Origin: Xenophilus arseniciresistens | Lineage (GTDB): Bacteria > Pseudomonadota > Gammaproteobacteria > Burkholderiales > Burkholderiaceae_C | Assembly (NCBI RefSeq): GCF_028023875.1 | Contig: NZ_JAQIPB010000007.1 | Span: 186,001-250,000 of the forward strand | Direction of reading: 5' to 3' | DNA: 64,000 nt | Part shown: in pieces, positions 8,526 through 17,894 of the stretch | Layout: each line of letters begins with the position of its first letter | Numbering within the stretch: position 1 is the stretch's first letter | Notes under the pieces: generated by a model | Told to the model about the DNA's origin: nothing | The model's database searches: none | Seen by the model: only the letters and a program-made list of their open reading frames with translations | Translations under genes and position numbers: made by a program

Positions 8526-8849
8526 ATGCCCACGATCCACTACATCCTCAAGGACGGCAGCACGCGCAGCGTCGAGGCCAAGCCCGGCGCCAGCGTGATG
8601 GAGACGGCCATCCACCACAACATCCGCGGCATCGATGCCGAATGCGGCGGCAGCTGTTCGTGCGCCACCTGCCATGTCTATGTGGCTGAAGCGTTCCTGC
8701 CGCGCCTGGACCCGCCCGACGAGATGGAGGACGAGCTGCTGGACGGCACGGCCAGCGCGCGCGAGCCCGGCAGCCGCCTGAGCTGCCAGATCACCGTCAC
8801 GGCCGAACTGGACGGCCTGACGGTGCGCGTGCCGCCGACGCAGGTCTGA
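8526..8849 (+). CDS. 2Fe-2S ferredoxin (putidaredoxin/adrenodoxin type)
   Basis: A 107-residue ferredoxin carrying electrons from the reductase encoded next to the Rieske oxygenase. Cluster ligands are C40, C46, C49 and C87 (C-x5-C-x2-C ... C) in ECGGSCSCATC and LSCQ; C44 is an extra cysteine not used in the usual pattern. ATG 8526 lies 2 bp after the ligase stop; an upstream in-frame ATG at 8490 overlaps the ligase and does not match the family N-terminus. The stop overlaps the reductase start by one base (TGATG), a sign of translational coupling. Confidence 0.93.
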   Translation: MPTIHYILKDGSTRSVEAKPGASVMETAIHHNIRGIDAECGGSCSCATCHVYVAEAFLPRLDPPDEMEDELLDGTASAREPGSRLSCQITVTAELDGLTVRVPPTQV

Positions 8850-10120
8850 TGGCGATGGCCGAAACACTGGTCATCGTCGGCGCCTCCTATGCGGGCGTGC
8901 AGCTCGCGGCCTCGGCGCGCGAACTGGGCTTCTCGGCCCCCATCGTGCTGCTGGGCGACGAAGTGCATGCGCCCTACCAGCGCCCGCCGCTGTCCAAGGG
9001 CCTGCTCAGCGGCAAGACCACCGCCGACCAGCTTGCGCTGCGCGGCCCCGATTTCTATGCCGAGCAAGGCATCGAACTGCGCCTGGGCGTGCGCGCCACC
9101 GCCATCGACGTGGCGGCGCAGCGCGTGCAACTGGCCGATGGCGGCACGCTGGACTACGGCTGGCTGGCGCTGGCCACGGGCGCGCGCTGCAGGCCATTGC
9201 CCGTGCCCGGCGCGCAGCTGCGCGGCGTGCATGCGCTGCGCACGCTGGACGATGCGCTGGCCGTGCAGGCGGCCGTCACGGCTTGCGGCCCCGGGCGCCG
9301 TGCGTGCGTCATCGGCGGCGGCTTCATCGGCCTGGAAGTGGCCGCCGCGCTCAAGGCCGCGGGGGCCGAGGTCACGGTCATCGAAGGCCAGCCGCGCCTG
9401 CTGGCGCGCAGCTTCCCGCCGGCCATGTCCGACTACGTGGCCGACGCACACAGGCAGCGCGGCCTCACCCTGGAGCTGGGCTGCGGCGTGCAGGCACTGC
9501 AGGGCGATGCCAGCGGCCAGGTGCAGGCGGTCCAGCTGGCCGACGGGCGCCTGCTGCCTTGCGACATGGTGGTGCTGGGCATCGGCGTGCTGCCCAACAC
9601 CGAGCTGGCCGAGGCGGCCGGCATCGCCTGCGCGGGCGGCATCCTGGTCGACGGCCTGAGCCGCACCAGCGCGCCGCAGGTGCTGGCCATGGGCGACGTG
9701 GCCAACATGGCGCTGCCCGCCGTGGCGGCCCTGCCCGGCGGCCCCGAGCGAATGCGGCTCGAATCCATCCAGGCCGCCAACGACGGCGCGCGCGCCGCGG
9801 CTTCGCTGATCGCGGGCCGGCCGCAGCCGCTGTCGGCCGTGCCCTGGTTCTGGAGCGAGCAGCACGAGCTGAAGTTCCAGATGGCGGGCCTGCCCGCGCC
9901 GGGCGACCAGTGCGTGCTGCGCGGCGACATGGCCAGCGACCGCTTCACGCTGTTCTACCTGCGCGATGGCGCGGTGGCCGCCGCCCATTCGGTCAACCGG
10001 CCGGCCGAACACATGCTCGCGCGCAAGCTGATCGCCGGCCGCGCGCAGATCCCGCCCGAGGTGCTGGCCGATGCGGCCAGCGATCTCAAAGCCTTTTCAA
10101 CCCTCCGGCCTGCGGGCTGA
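8849..10120 (+). CDS. FAD-dependent ferredoxin reductase
   Basis: A 423-residue NAD(P)H:ferredoxin reductase of the putidaredoxin/rhodocoxin reductase group. The N-terminal FAD fold begins VIVGASYAGVQLA. The second Rossmann motif is VIGGGFIGLEVAAAL near residue 155, the FAD-binding LAMGDVANM lies near residue 283, and a C-terminal dimer/reductase domain (FWSEQHELKFQMAGL) follows. The start overlaps the ferredoxin stop by one base. It supplies electrons to the ferredoxin and hence to the Rieske oxygenase, completing a three-component system with the GS-like ligase. A second in-frame ATG at 8855 could be used instead. Confidence 0.92.
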   Translation: MAMAETLVIVGASYAGVQLAASARELGFSAPIVLLGDEVHAPYQRPPLSKGLLSGKTTADQLALRGPDFYAEQGIELRLGVRATAIDVAAQRVQLADGGTLDYGWLALATGARCRPLPVPGAQLRGVHALRTLDDALAVQAAVTACGPGRRACVIGGGFIGLEVAAALKAAGAEVTVIEGQPRLLARSFPPAMSDYVADAHRQRGLTLELGCGVQALQGDASGQVQAVQLADGRLLPCDMVVLGIGVLPNTELAEAAGIACAGGILVDGLSRTSAPQVLAMGDVANMALPAVAALPGGPERMRLESIQAANDGARAAASLIAGRPQPLSAVPWFWSEQHELKFQMAGLPAPGDQCVLRGDMASDRFTLFYLRDGAVAAAHSVNRPAEHMLARKLIAGRAQIPPEVLADAASDLKAFSTLRPAG

Positions 10121-10142
10121 CCCTTTCTCACGGAGTTCCACG

Positions 10143-11336
10143 ATGAAGATGACCAAACGCTCCCTCCTCGCCACCGCCACGGCGGCGGCCCTGGCCTGCA
10201 TCGCCGGCGCTGCGCAGGCCCAGGACGCGCTCAAGATCGGCCTGATCGGCACCTACTCCGGCCCCTATGCCGACTATGGCCGCCAGTTCGACGCGGGCGT
10301 GGCGCTGTACCTGAAGGAGCACGGCGGCAAGATCGCCGGACGCAGCGTGGAAATCGTCAAGAAGGACACTGCCGGCCCGAACCCCGATGCCTCCAAGCGC
10401 ATCGCGCAGGAACTGATCGTGCGCGACAAGGTGCAGATCCTCACCGGCCTGGACTTCAGCCCCAACGCCTATGCCGTGGGCGCCGTGGCCACGCAGGCCA
10501 AGATCCCCACGGTGGTGATGAATGCCTCTTCGTCCGCCATCACCACCAGCTCGCCCTATGTGGCGCGGCTGTCCTTCACGGTGCAGCAGGTCTCGGACCC
10601 GATGGCCCGCTGGATGCTCAAGAACGGCACCAAGGAAGCCTATGTGGTGGTGGCCGACTATGCGTCGGGCACCGATTCGCTCACGGCCTTCAAGAAGGCC
10701 TTCGAGCAGGGTGGCGGCAAGGTGGTGGGCGAGCTGCGCACGCCCATGAACAACCCCGATTTCTCGGCCTACGTGCAGCGCATCAAGGACGCCAAGCCGC
10801 AATCGGTGTTCTTCTTCTTCCCCTCGGGCGTGATGCCCCCCGCCTTCCTCAAGGTGTGGAAGGAGCGCGGTATGGAAGAGGCCGGCATCAAGCTCTATGC
10901 CACCGGCGAAGCCACCGACGACAGCTACCTGGAGGCCACCGGCGACGTGGCGCTGGGGCTGGTCACCAGCCACCACTACTCCTATGGCCACCCGTCGGCC
11001 AAGAACCAGAAGTTCGTGAAGGACTTCGAGGCTCAGTTCGGCACCAGCATGCGGCCCAGCTACTTTGCCGTGACGGCCTATGACGCCATGGCCGCCATCG
11101 ACCTGGCGCTCAAGAAGACCGGCGGCAACGTCAGCGGCGACAAGGTGATGGAGGCGCTCAAGGGCCTCGCGTTCGAAAGCCCGCGCGGCCCGATCGAGAT
11201 CGACGCGGCCACGCGCGACATCGTGCAGACCGTCTACATCCGCAAGGTGGAAAAAGTGGGCGGCAAGCTGGTGAACGTGGAGTTCGACAAGTTCGACCGC
11301 GTGAAGGACCCGGCCAAGGAAGCCGCCGCCAAGTAA
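10143..11336 (+). CDS. Branched-chain/amide ABC transporter substrate-binding protein (LivK-like)
   Basis: A 397-residue periplasmic binding protein of the Peripla_BP_6 type that delivers ligand to the LivHMGF complex encoded next. It has a signal peptide (MKMTKRSLLATATAAALA, cleavage at AQA near residue 24), then KIGLIGTYSGPYADYGRQ and the two-lobed domain to the C-terminus. ATG 10143 follows an ACGGAG ribosome site; the frame is open 24 codons further 5' but there overlaps the reductase end. Proteins of this class bind branched-chain amino acids but also amides, urea and aromatic acids. The adjacent oxygenase/ligase genes make the pathway's own substrate a plausible ligand. Confidence 0.9.
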   Translation: MKMTKRSLLATATAAALACIAGAAQAQDALKIGLIGTYSGPYADYGRQFDAGVALYLKEHGGKIAGRSVEIVKKDTAGPNPDASKRIAQELIVRDKVQILTGLDFSPNAYAVGAVATQAKIPTVVMNASSSAITTSSPYVARLSFTVQQVSDPMARWMLKNGTKEAYVVVADYASGTDSLTAFKKAFEQGGGKVVGELRTPMNNPDFSAYVQRIKDAKPQSVFFFFPSGVMPPAFLKVWKERGMEEAGIKLYATGEATDDSYLEATGDVALGLVTSHHYSYGHPSAKNQKFVKDFEAQFGTSMRPSYFAVTAYDAMAAIDLALKKTGGNVSGDKVMEALKGLAFESPRGPIEIDAATRDIVQTVYIRKVEKVGGKLVNVEFDKFDRVKDPAKEAAAK

Positions 11337-11472
11337 GGGCGCGCCGCAACGAGGCCGCGCGCGCACGCCGCGCGCCGGCCCGGCGGCCCCGCCTGCCCAC
11401 CGCGCCGCACCGGCGCACCCCGCACGCGCGGCCACCGGCCGGCTTCTCGTGCGCGCAGCATTGGAATTCCCC
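11337..11472. other. Very GC-rich spacer between the binding protein and permease genes
   Basis: 136 bp with long alternating G/C runs (over 80% GC by eye) and no reading frame that resembles a protein. It separates the binding-protein gene from livH, whereas the other liv genes overlap. No clean hairpin-plus-T-run terminator could be seen, but the strong base composition allows much secondary structure and may lower expression of the membrane genes relative to the binding protein. Confidence 0.4.
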
Positions 11473-12333
11473 ATGGGTGTTGTCCTTTTTGATGGAGTGG
11501 CCTACGGCATGCTCCTGTTTCTCATGGCGGTGGGTCTGTCCATCACCATGGGGTTGATGAATTTCGTCAACCTCGCGCACGGCAGCTTCGCGGTGGTGGG
11601 CGGCTATGCGGCCGCCGTGCTCATGAACCAGCTGGGGCTGTCCTACTGGCTGGCGCTGGTGGCGGCCTTCGCGGCGGCCTCGCTGCTGGGTGCGGTGCTG
11701 GAGTTCGTCTTCTACCGGCGGCTGTACCGCGCGCACCCGCTGGACCAGGTGCTGCTGTCCATCGGCATGGTGTTCGTGTCCATCGCGGCGCTCACCTATT
11801 TCTTCGGGCCGTCGATGCTGCCTTTCAACCTGCCGCCCGCACTGCAGGGGCAGTTCTCGGTGGCGGGGCTGGAGCTGAGCCGCTACCGCGCCTTCCTGAT
11901 CGTGGCTGGCGTGCTGGTGCTGGCGCTGCTGCTGCTGGCCATGGGCCGCACGCGCTATGGCGCGATGGTGCGCGCCGCGGTGGACAACCAGCGCGTGGCC
12001 GGTGGCACGGGCATCCACGTGCAGCGCCTGTTCTTCCTGACCTTCTCGCTGGGCTGCGGCCTCGCGGGCCTGGGCGGCGCACTGAGCCTGGGCATGCTGG
12101 GGCTGGAGCCTTCGTTCCCGCTCAAGTACCTCGTGTACTTCCTGATCGTGGTCTGCGTGGGCGGGGCCGGCACCATCACCGGGCCCTTCATCGCGGCGCT
12201 GCTGGTGGGCATCGTGGACGTGGCAGGCAAGTACTACCTGCCCGAGGCCGGCGCCTTCCTGATCTATGTGTTCATGATCGCCATGCTGCTGCTGCGGCCC
12301 AACGGCATCGTTCCCAAGAAGGGCATCGCCTGA
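11473..12333 (+). CDS. livH: Branched-chain amino acid-type ABC transporter permease LivH
   Basis: A 286-residue inner-membrane permease of the LivH family with about eight hydrophobic segments. Hallmarks are LSITMGLMNFVNLAHGSF near the N-terminus (the glycine/alanine-rich LivH signature) and VGGAGTITGPFIAALLVG near the C-terminus, the cytoplasmic loop that contacts the ATPases. ATG 11473 (MGVVLFDGV) is chosen over an upstream start at 11449, which would add eight residues without hydrophobic character. The stop overlaps the next start (TGATG). Confidence 0.92.
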   Translation: MGVVLFDGVAYGMLLFLMAVGLSITMGLMNFVNLAHGSFAVVGGYAAAVLMNQLGLSYWLALVAAFAAASLLGAVLEFVFYRRLYRAHPLDQVLLSIGMVFVSIAALTYFFGPSMLPFNLPPALQGQFSVAGLELSRYRAFLIVAGVLVLALLLLAMGRTRYGAMVRAAVDNQRVAGGTGIHVQRLFFLTFSLGCGLAGLGGALSLGMLGLEPSFPLKYLVYFLIVVCVGGAGTITGPFIAALLVGIVDVAGKYYLPEAGAFLIYVFMIAMLLLRPNGIVPKKGIA

Positions 12334-13294
12334 TGAAAGCCATCACCCTGAGCCCGGGCCAGCTGCGCGCGGCCGAAATCGCCTTCTGGCTGCTGCTGGC
12401 GTCGAGCTTCTTCCTCACGCCCGACCATCTCACGCTGCTCTCGCAGATCCTGATCTTCGGCCTCTTCGCCGTGGCGCTGGACATGGCGCTGGGCTACGCC
12501 GGCATCCTCACGGTGGGCCATGCGGCCTTCTTCGGGGCCGGCGCCTACACCGCCGGCCTGCTGGCCAGACACGGCTGGGGCGAGCCCTTCAGCGGCCTGC
12601 TGGCCGCGCTGGTGGTGGCGGGCCTGCTGGGCTATGCGCTGAGCTACCTGATCGTGCGCGGCGCCGACCTCACGCGGCTGATGATCACCATCGGCGTGTG
12701 CGTGCTGCTGTACGAACTGGCCAACCGGCTCTCGGGCATCACGGGCGGCACCGACGGCCTGCAGGGCATGCAGGTCTCGCCGGTGTTCGGCGTGTTCGAG
12801 TTCGACCTCTTCGGCAAGACGGCCTTTTGCTACGCGCTGGGTGTGGTGCTGCTGATGTTCCTGCTCGTGCGGCTGGTGCTGCGCTCGCCCTTCGGGCTGT
12901 CGCTGCGCGGCATTCACGACAACCGCAAGCGCATGCTGGCCATCGGCACGCCGGTGGAGTCGCGCCTGCGCATGGCCTACGGCTTTTCCGCCGCGGTGGC
13001 GGGCGTGGCTGGCGCGCTGATGGCGCAGACCACGCAGTTCGTGGGCATCGAATCCATCGGCTTCAACCGCTCGGCCGAGATCCTCATCATCCTGGTGCTG
13101 GGCGGCACGGGCCGGCTCTATGGCGGGCTCATCGGCGCCATCGTCTACATGGTGGTGCACGACTGGTTCGCCGACATGAACCCGCAGTACTGGATGTTCT
13201 GGCTGGGCATCTTCCTGATCGCAGCCGTGATGCTGGGCCGCGGCGGCATCATGGGCGCGCTGTCGCGCCGCTTTCGCGTGAAGGAGCAAACGCG

Positions 13295-13298
<4 letters not shown>
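12333..13298 (+). CDS. livM: Branched-chain amino acid-type ABC transporter permease LivM
   Basis: A 321-residue inner-membrane permease, partner of LivH. It shows the family block GYAGILTVGHAAFFGAGAYT around residue 60 and the ATPase-contacting GGTGRLYGGLIGAIVY loop near residue 260, with roughly nine membrane segments. The start overlaps the livH stop by one base and the stop overlaps the livG start (ATGA), so the set is translated as one unit. The C-terminal tail is Arg-rich and cytoplasmic. Confidence 0.92.
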
Positions 13299-14060
<762 letters not shown>

Positions 14061-14068
<8 letters not shown>

Positions 14069-14771
14069 GCTGCTGGCCTTCGAGGCCGTGACTGCCGGCT
14101 ATGGCAATGCCGTGGTGCTGGACCGGCTGGGCTTTTCGATCCGCGCAGGCGAGAGCCTGGCCATCCTGGGGCGCAACGGCGTGGGCAAGACCACCACGCT
14201 CGAAACGCTGATGGGCAACACCCGCGTGAGCGGCGGCAGCATCCGCTGGCGCGGGCAGGACATCACGCGCGCCGCGGCCCACCAGCGCGCGCGCGCCGGC
14301 CTGGGCTGGGTGCCGCAGGAGCGCGAGGTCTTTCCCTCGCTCACCGTCGAAGAGAACCTCGGCGTGGTGGCGCGCCCGGGCGCCTGGAACCTTGCACGCG
14401 TGTACACGCTGTTCCCGCGGCTGCGCGAGCGGCGCGGCAACTACGGCAACCAGCTCTCGGGTGGGGAGCAGCAGATGCTGGCCATCGGCCGCGCGCTGAT
14501 GACCAACCCGCAACTGCTGCTGCTGGACGAGCCCATGGAGGGCCTGGCGCCCATCATCGTGGAGGAGCTGGCCGACGCGATCCGCCGCCTGTGCGAGCAG
14601 GAAGGGCTGGCCTCCATCGTCGTCGAGCAGCACCCGGTGCTGGCGCTGGAGATGACGCACCAGGCCATCGTGCTCGAACGCGGCACCGTGGTGCATGCCG
14701 GGCCCAGCGCCGCGCTGGCCGCCGACTCTGCGCGCCTGGACGCGCTGCTGGGCGTGGGCATGCCCGCCTGA
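14061..14771 (+). CDS. livF: ABC transporter ATP-binding protein LivF
   Basis: A 236-residue ATPase, second nucleotide-binding subunit of the importer. Walker A is GRNGVGKTT, the signature LSGGEQQMLAIG and Walker B LLLLDEPMEGL; the VPQEREVFPSLTVEENL Q-loop region is typical of LivF. It overlaps livG by 8 bp. A 71-bp gap then precedes the amidohydrolase gene, with no clear terminator, so read-through is possible. Confidence 0.94.
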
Positions 14772-14842
14772 CGACGGAATCCATCGGCCCGCACGGGCCA
14801 CTTCAGGGCAGGACCACTCCACCAACAAGAGACCCAACCGAC

Positions 14843-16546
14843 ATGACTGCACCTTCACTCTCTCGCGCCGCGGGCGCGGTACTGGCTGCCCTGCTGGCCA
14901 CGGGCTGCGCACACCAGACGGCCGGCACGCCGCCTGACGTGGCCTATGTCAACGGCAAGATCATCACGGCCGACAAGGCTTTCTCCATCGCGCAGGCCGT
15001 CGCCATCAAGGACGGCAGCTTCGTGGCCGTGGGCAGCAACGAGCGCATCCGGGCGCTCGTCGCGCCGCAGACCCGCGTGGTCGATCTGCAGGGCCGCACC
15101 GTCGTGCCGGGCCTGATGGACGCGCACACCCACATGGACGGGGCGGGCACGGTCGAAACCACCGCGCAGGTGATCAAGGCGCGCACGGTGGCCGAGGCGC
15201 AAACCATCATTGCCGACTTCATCCGCGCCAGGAACGTGCCGCGCGGGCAGTGGGTGCAGACCAGCCGCTGGCACCCGCCCTCGCAACTCAAGGAACAGCG
15301 CTACCTCACGCGCCAGGAGCTGGACGCCGTGGCGCCCGACCATCCGGTCTACGTGCAGACCGTGGGCCATTTCGCGATGGCCAACAGCAAGGCGCTGGCC
15401 GCGGCGGGCATCACGCGCAACACGCCGGACCCGGTGGGCGGCAGGATCCATCGCGACGCCAACGGCGAACCCAGCGGCGTGGTCGAATCCGCCGCGCTGC
15501 AGCTGGTCGAGAAGGTCATTCCGCCGCCCACCTTCGAGCAGCGCGTGGCGCAGAACATCGCGGGCCAGCGCGTCTACAACCGCTCGGGCATCACCAGCAC
15601 CGTGGTGGCGGGGCTGAGCGAAGACCAGATCAAGGCCTACTACGAAGTCGCGCAGCGCGGCCAGTCCACGGTGCGCGCGGGCATGTTCTGGCGCTTTCCG
15701 GCCGACAGCGCCCAGGCCTTCGAAGCGCAGCTCAAGGCGGCGCCTTTCAAGGACGGCCAGGGCGACGACTGGGCGCGGCTGGCCGGCATCAAGCTGGTCT
15801 CGGACGGCGGCATGACGCTCAAGTCGGCCTACATCCGCGGCAGCTATGCCAATGAGCCCAGGAACCACGGCATGGTGGCGGTGGACCCCGACACCTACAT
15901 GCAGCAGGTGCAGCTGGCCAACCGCAACGGCTGGCGCGTGCACACCCACGCGGTGGGCGATGCGGCCGTCGACCTCACGCTCAAGGCCTATGCCGCAGCC
16001 GATGCGCAGCGCTCCATCAAGGGCCGCCGCTTCAGCGTCGTGCACGGCAGCCTGGTGGCGCCGGACCAGATCGACACGGCGCGCGCGCTGGACGTGCGCA
16101 TCGATGCCCAGAACGCCTTCATGTGGGACAAGGCCGGCACGGTGGAGCGCTACATGGGCCCGCTGCTGGCCAACCGCGCCGTGCCCACGCGCCGCCTGAT
16201 CGACGTGCTGGGCATCGAGCGCACCTCGGCCGGCACCGACAACGAGGTCAACCTGCTCAACCCCTTCGTTGGCATGTACCTGATGGTCACGCGCAAGGAC
16301 CCGCGCGGCGTGGTCTACGGCGCCGACCAGAAGATCTCGCGCGAGGAGGCGCTGCGCCTGTACACCAACGCCGGTCCCTACCTGACCTTCGAGGAAGAGC
16401 GCAAGGGCGCCATCGAGGCCGGCAAGCTGGCCGACATGGTCGTGCTCTCGGCCGACTACCTCAGCGTGCCCGAGGCGCAGATCAAGGACATCGTCACGCT
16501 TGAAACCATCGTGGGCGGCAGGTCGGTGTACCGCGCCGCGCCTTGA
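14843..16546 (+). CDS. YtcJ-like amidohydrolase, predicted lipoprotein
   Basis: A 567-residue metal-dependent hydrolase of the Amidohydro_3 (YtcJ / N-substituted formamide deformylase) family. The catalytic pieces are DAHTHMDG (HxH near residue 95), SDGGMTLKSAYIRG, HTHAVGDAAVDL and GTDNEVNLLNPF. The N-terminus ends in LLATGC with C22, a lipobox, so the protein is probably exported and lipid-anchored, which is unusual because most relatives are cytoplasmic or carry a plain signal. Family members cleave C-N bonds in formamides and related compounds. Its position right after the Liv importer suggests that an external amide is hydrolysed before or during uptake. A terminator follows at 16573. Confidence 0.85.
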   Translation: MTAPSLSRAAGAVLAALLATGCAHQTAGTPPDVAYVNGKIITADKAFSIAQAVAIKDGSFVAVGSNERIRALVAPQTRVVDLQGRTVVPGLMDAHTHMDGAGTVETTAQVIKARTVAEAQTIIADFIRARNVPRGQWVQTSRWHPPSQLKEQRYLTRQELDAVAPDHPVYVQTVGHFAMANSKALAAAGITRNTPDPVGGRIHRDANGEPSGVVESAALQLVEKVIPPPTFEQRVAQNIAGQRVYNRSGITSTVVAGLSEDQIKAYYEVAQRGQSTVRAGMFWRFPADSAQAFEAQLKAAPFKDGQGDDWARLAGIKLVSDGGMTLKSAYIRGSYANEPRNHGMVAVDPDTYMQQVQLANRNGWRVHTHAVGDAAVDLTLKAYAAADAQRSIKGRRFSVVHGSLVAPDQIDTARALDVRIDAQNAFMWDKAGTVERYMGPLLANRAVPTRRLIDVLGIERTSAGTDNEVNLLNPFVGMYLMVTRKDPRGVVYGADQKISREEALRLYTNAGPYLTFEEERKGAIEAGKLADMVVLSADYLSVPEAQIKDIVTLETIVGGRSVYRAAP

Positions 16547-16572
16547 ATTGGAAGCTGCGCTGATGGCGCACA

Positions 16573-16600
16573 GGGCCGGCCGTGGCGGCCGGTCCTTTTT
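16573..16600 (+). terminator. Rho-independent terminator
   Basis: Ten-base arms (GGGCCGGCCG at 16573-16582, CGGCCGGTCC at 16586-16595) with a 3-nt loop and one G-T pair, followed by TTTTT and a second T-rich run. It ends the liv/amidohydrolase transcript 26 bp after the stop. The next gene starts 20 bp downstream, so that gene either has its own promoter close by or depends on read-through. Confidence 0.75.
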
Positions 16601-16620
16601 CCTGTTTTTTTGGAAGCCGC

Positions 16621-16986
16621 ATGCCGCACATCGTCATTGAACACACCACCAATCTGCCGCCGCTGCCCTGGGACGACATGCTGGCGGCCGTGACCAGCGA
16701 ACTGGCGGGCAGCGCGCAGGTCGAGGACGAGGCCGACCTCAAGGCGCGCGTGCTGCACACCGATGCGTTCCGCGTGGGGCTGGCCGGACAGGGGCGTGCC
16801 TTCATCCACGTCACGGTGCGCATCCTCGCGGGCCGCAGCGCCGCGCAAAAGCGCGACTTCAGCGACCGCGTGACCCGGGGCATGCTGGCCCGCATGCCGC
16901 CGTTGCCCGCTGGCCTGGCCGCCCACCTGAGCGTGGAGGTGGTGGACATGGACCGAGAAAGCTACCGCAAGGTGCGGCTGGGCTGA
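16621..16986 (+). CDS. 5-carboxymethyl-2-hydroxymuconate isomerase family tautomerase
   Basis: A 121-residue small tautomerase. It begins MPHIVIEHT, giving the N-terminal Pro that acts as catalytic base after Met removal, and matches CHMI (HpaF-type) proteins in length and in the C-terminal AAHLSVEVVDMDRESYRKVRLG-like end. CHMI isomerises a meta-cleavage product in homoprotocatechuate breakdown. The rest of that pathway is absent here, so it may be a stand-alone member with another enol substrate. The ATG at 16621 is fixed by the required Pro at position 2; earlier in-frame starts would bury it. Confidence 0.82.
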   Translation: MPHIVIEHTTNLPPLPWDDMLAAVTSELAGSAQVEDEADLKARVLHTDAFRVGLAGQGRAFIHVTVRILAGRSAAQKRDFSDRVTRGMLARMPPLPAGLAAHLSVEVVDMDRESYRKVRLG

Positions 16987-17026
16987 GGCCGCGCGAACCG
17001 GCACCGGCCGCAGGCACCCACCCCTC

Positions 17027-17060
17027 AAAGACCCGCGCCCGCCGCGGGTCTTTGCCTTTT
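17027..17060 (+). terminator. Rho-independent terminator
   Basis: Perfect 11-bp stem AAAGACCCGCG (17027-17037) / CGCGGGTCTTT (17043-17053) with loop CCCGC, followed by GCCTTTT. It separates the tautomerase gene from the TetR gene. The A-run on the left arm also gives a T-run on the other strand, so it could act in both directions. Confidence 0.85.
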
Positions 17061-17088
17061 GCGCTTTGGAGGAACTCGCACAAAATAG

Positions 17089-17102
17089 AACGACCGTTCG
17101 TT
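17089..17102. promoter_or_regulatory. Candidate TetR operator AACGACCGTTCGTT
   Basis: An imperfect palindrome of the AACGA-N-CGTTCGTT kind inside an A/T-rich stretch (AAAATAGAACGACCGTTCG), 18 bp before the TetR start codon. Similar ACGANCGTTCGT sites are known for TetR regulators of acyl-CoA metabolism, so autoregulation and control of the downstream beta-oxidation genes is likely. The assignment rests on position and symmetry. Confidence 0.5.
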
Positions 17103-17119
17103 TTATTTGCAGGCACCCC

Positions 17120-17812
17120 ATGTCCGCACCGCTTGTCCCCGTGAAGTCCGCCCGCGTTGCGCCCAAGGGCCAGCAGACCAAGGCCGTCATCGTCGACGCG
17201 GCCCTGGCGCTGGCGGCGCAGATCGGGCTGGAAGGGCTGTCCATCGGCGCCGTGGCCGAGCTCACGAAGATGAGCAAGTCGGGCGTGTTCGCGCATTTCG
17301 GCTCGCGCGAGGAACTGCAGATCTCGGTGGTGCGCGAATACCACCATCGCTTCGAGCACGAGGTGTTCTTTCCCGCGCTGAAGGAGCCGCGCGGCCTGCC
17401 GCGCCTGCGCGCCATGTTCGGCAACTGGATGAAGCGCACCTCCACCGAGATCGATTCGGGCTGCATCTACATCAGCGGCGCGTCGGAGTTCGACGACCGG
17501 CCGGGCCCGGTGCGCGATGCCCTGGTGGAGTCGGTGAGCATCTGGCAGGCCGCGGTGCTGCGCGCCATCGAGCAGGCGCAGGCCGAAGGCCACCTGCGCG
17601 CCGACGAAGACGCGCGCCAGCTTGCTTTTGAGATCCACGGCCTGATCCTCGCCCTGCATTACGAAGCGCGCTTCCTGCGCGTGCCCGGCTCCATCGCCCG
17701 CGCCAACACGGGCTTTGCCAACATCCTCGCGCGTGCCGCCACCGCTGCCGCTGCTGCCGCGCCTGCGGCAACGGCCAGGGCTGGCGGCCGCCGCCTCAAG
17801 CCCGTGGGCTGA
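17120..17812 (+). CDS. TetR family regulator of the fatty acid oxidation block
   Basis: A 230-residue repressor. Residues about 16-65 are the TetR helix-turn-helix (AVAELTKMSKSGVFAHFGSREELQ) and the rest is a TetR_C_6-like ligand domain. ATG 17120 (MSAPLVPVK) is chosen because the operator-like palindrome lies between it and the upstream in-frame start at 17066. The C-terminus is an unusual Ala-rich tail (about 20 residues, [18 protein letters not shown]) that looks disordered. It is followed after 82 bp by an acyl-CoA dehydrogenase gene; relatives in this position respond to long-chain acyl-CoA. Confidence 0.85.
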   Translation: MSAPLVPVKSARVAPKGQQTKAVIVDAALALAAQIGLEGLSIGAVAELTKMSKSGVFAHFGSREELQISVVREYHHRFEHEVFFPALKEPRGLPRLRAMFGNWMKRTSTEIDSGCIYISGASEFDDRPGPVRDALVESVSIWQAAVLRAIEQAQAEGHLRADEDARQLAFEIHGLILALHYEARFLRVPGSIARANTGFANILARAATAAAAAAPAATARAGGRRLKPVG

Positions 17813-17894
17813 GGCGCCGACGGCCTGCCTGTCTTTGTTTTCGTTTTTCTTCTTCCAGTTCAACCGCTCATTCATCTTCCCAGGAGATCGCCGC

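Noticed and set aside
14786-14799. GGCCCG-CA-CGGGCC palindrome after livF
   Set aside because: The 2-nt loop and lack of T-run make it unlikely as a terminator; no regulator can be linked.
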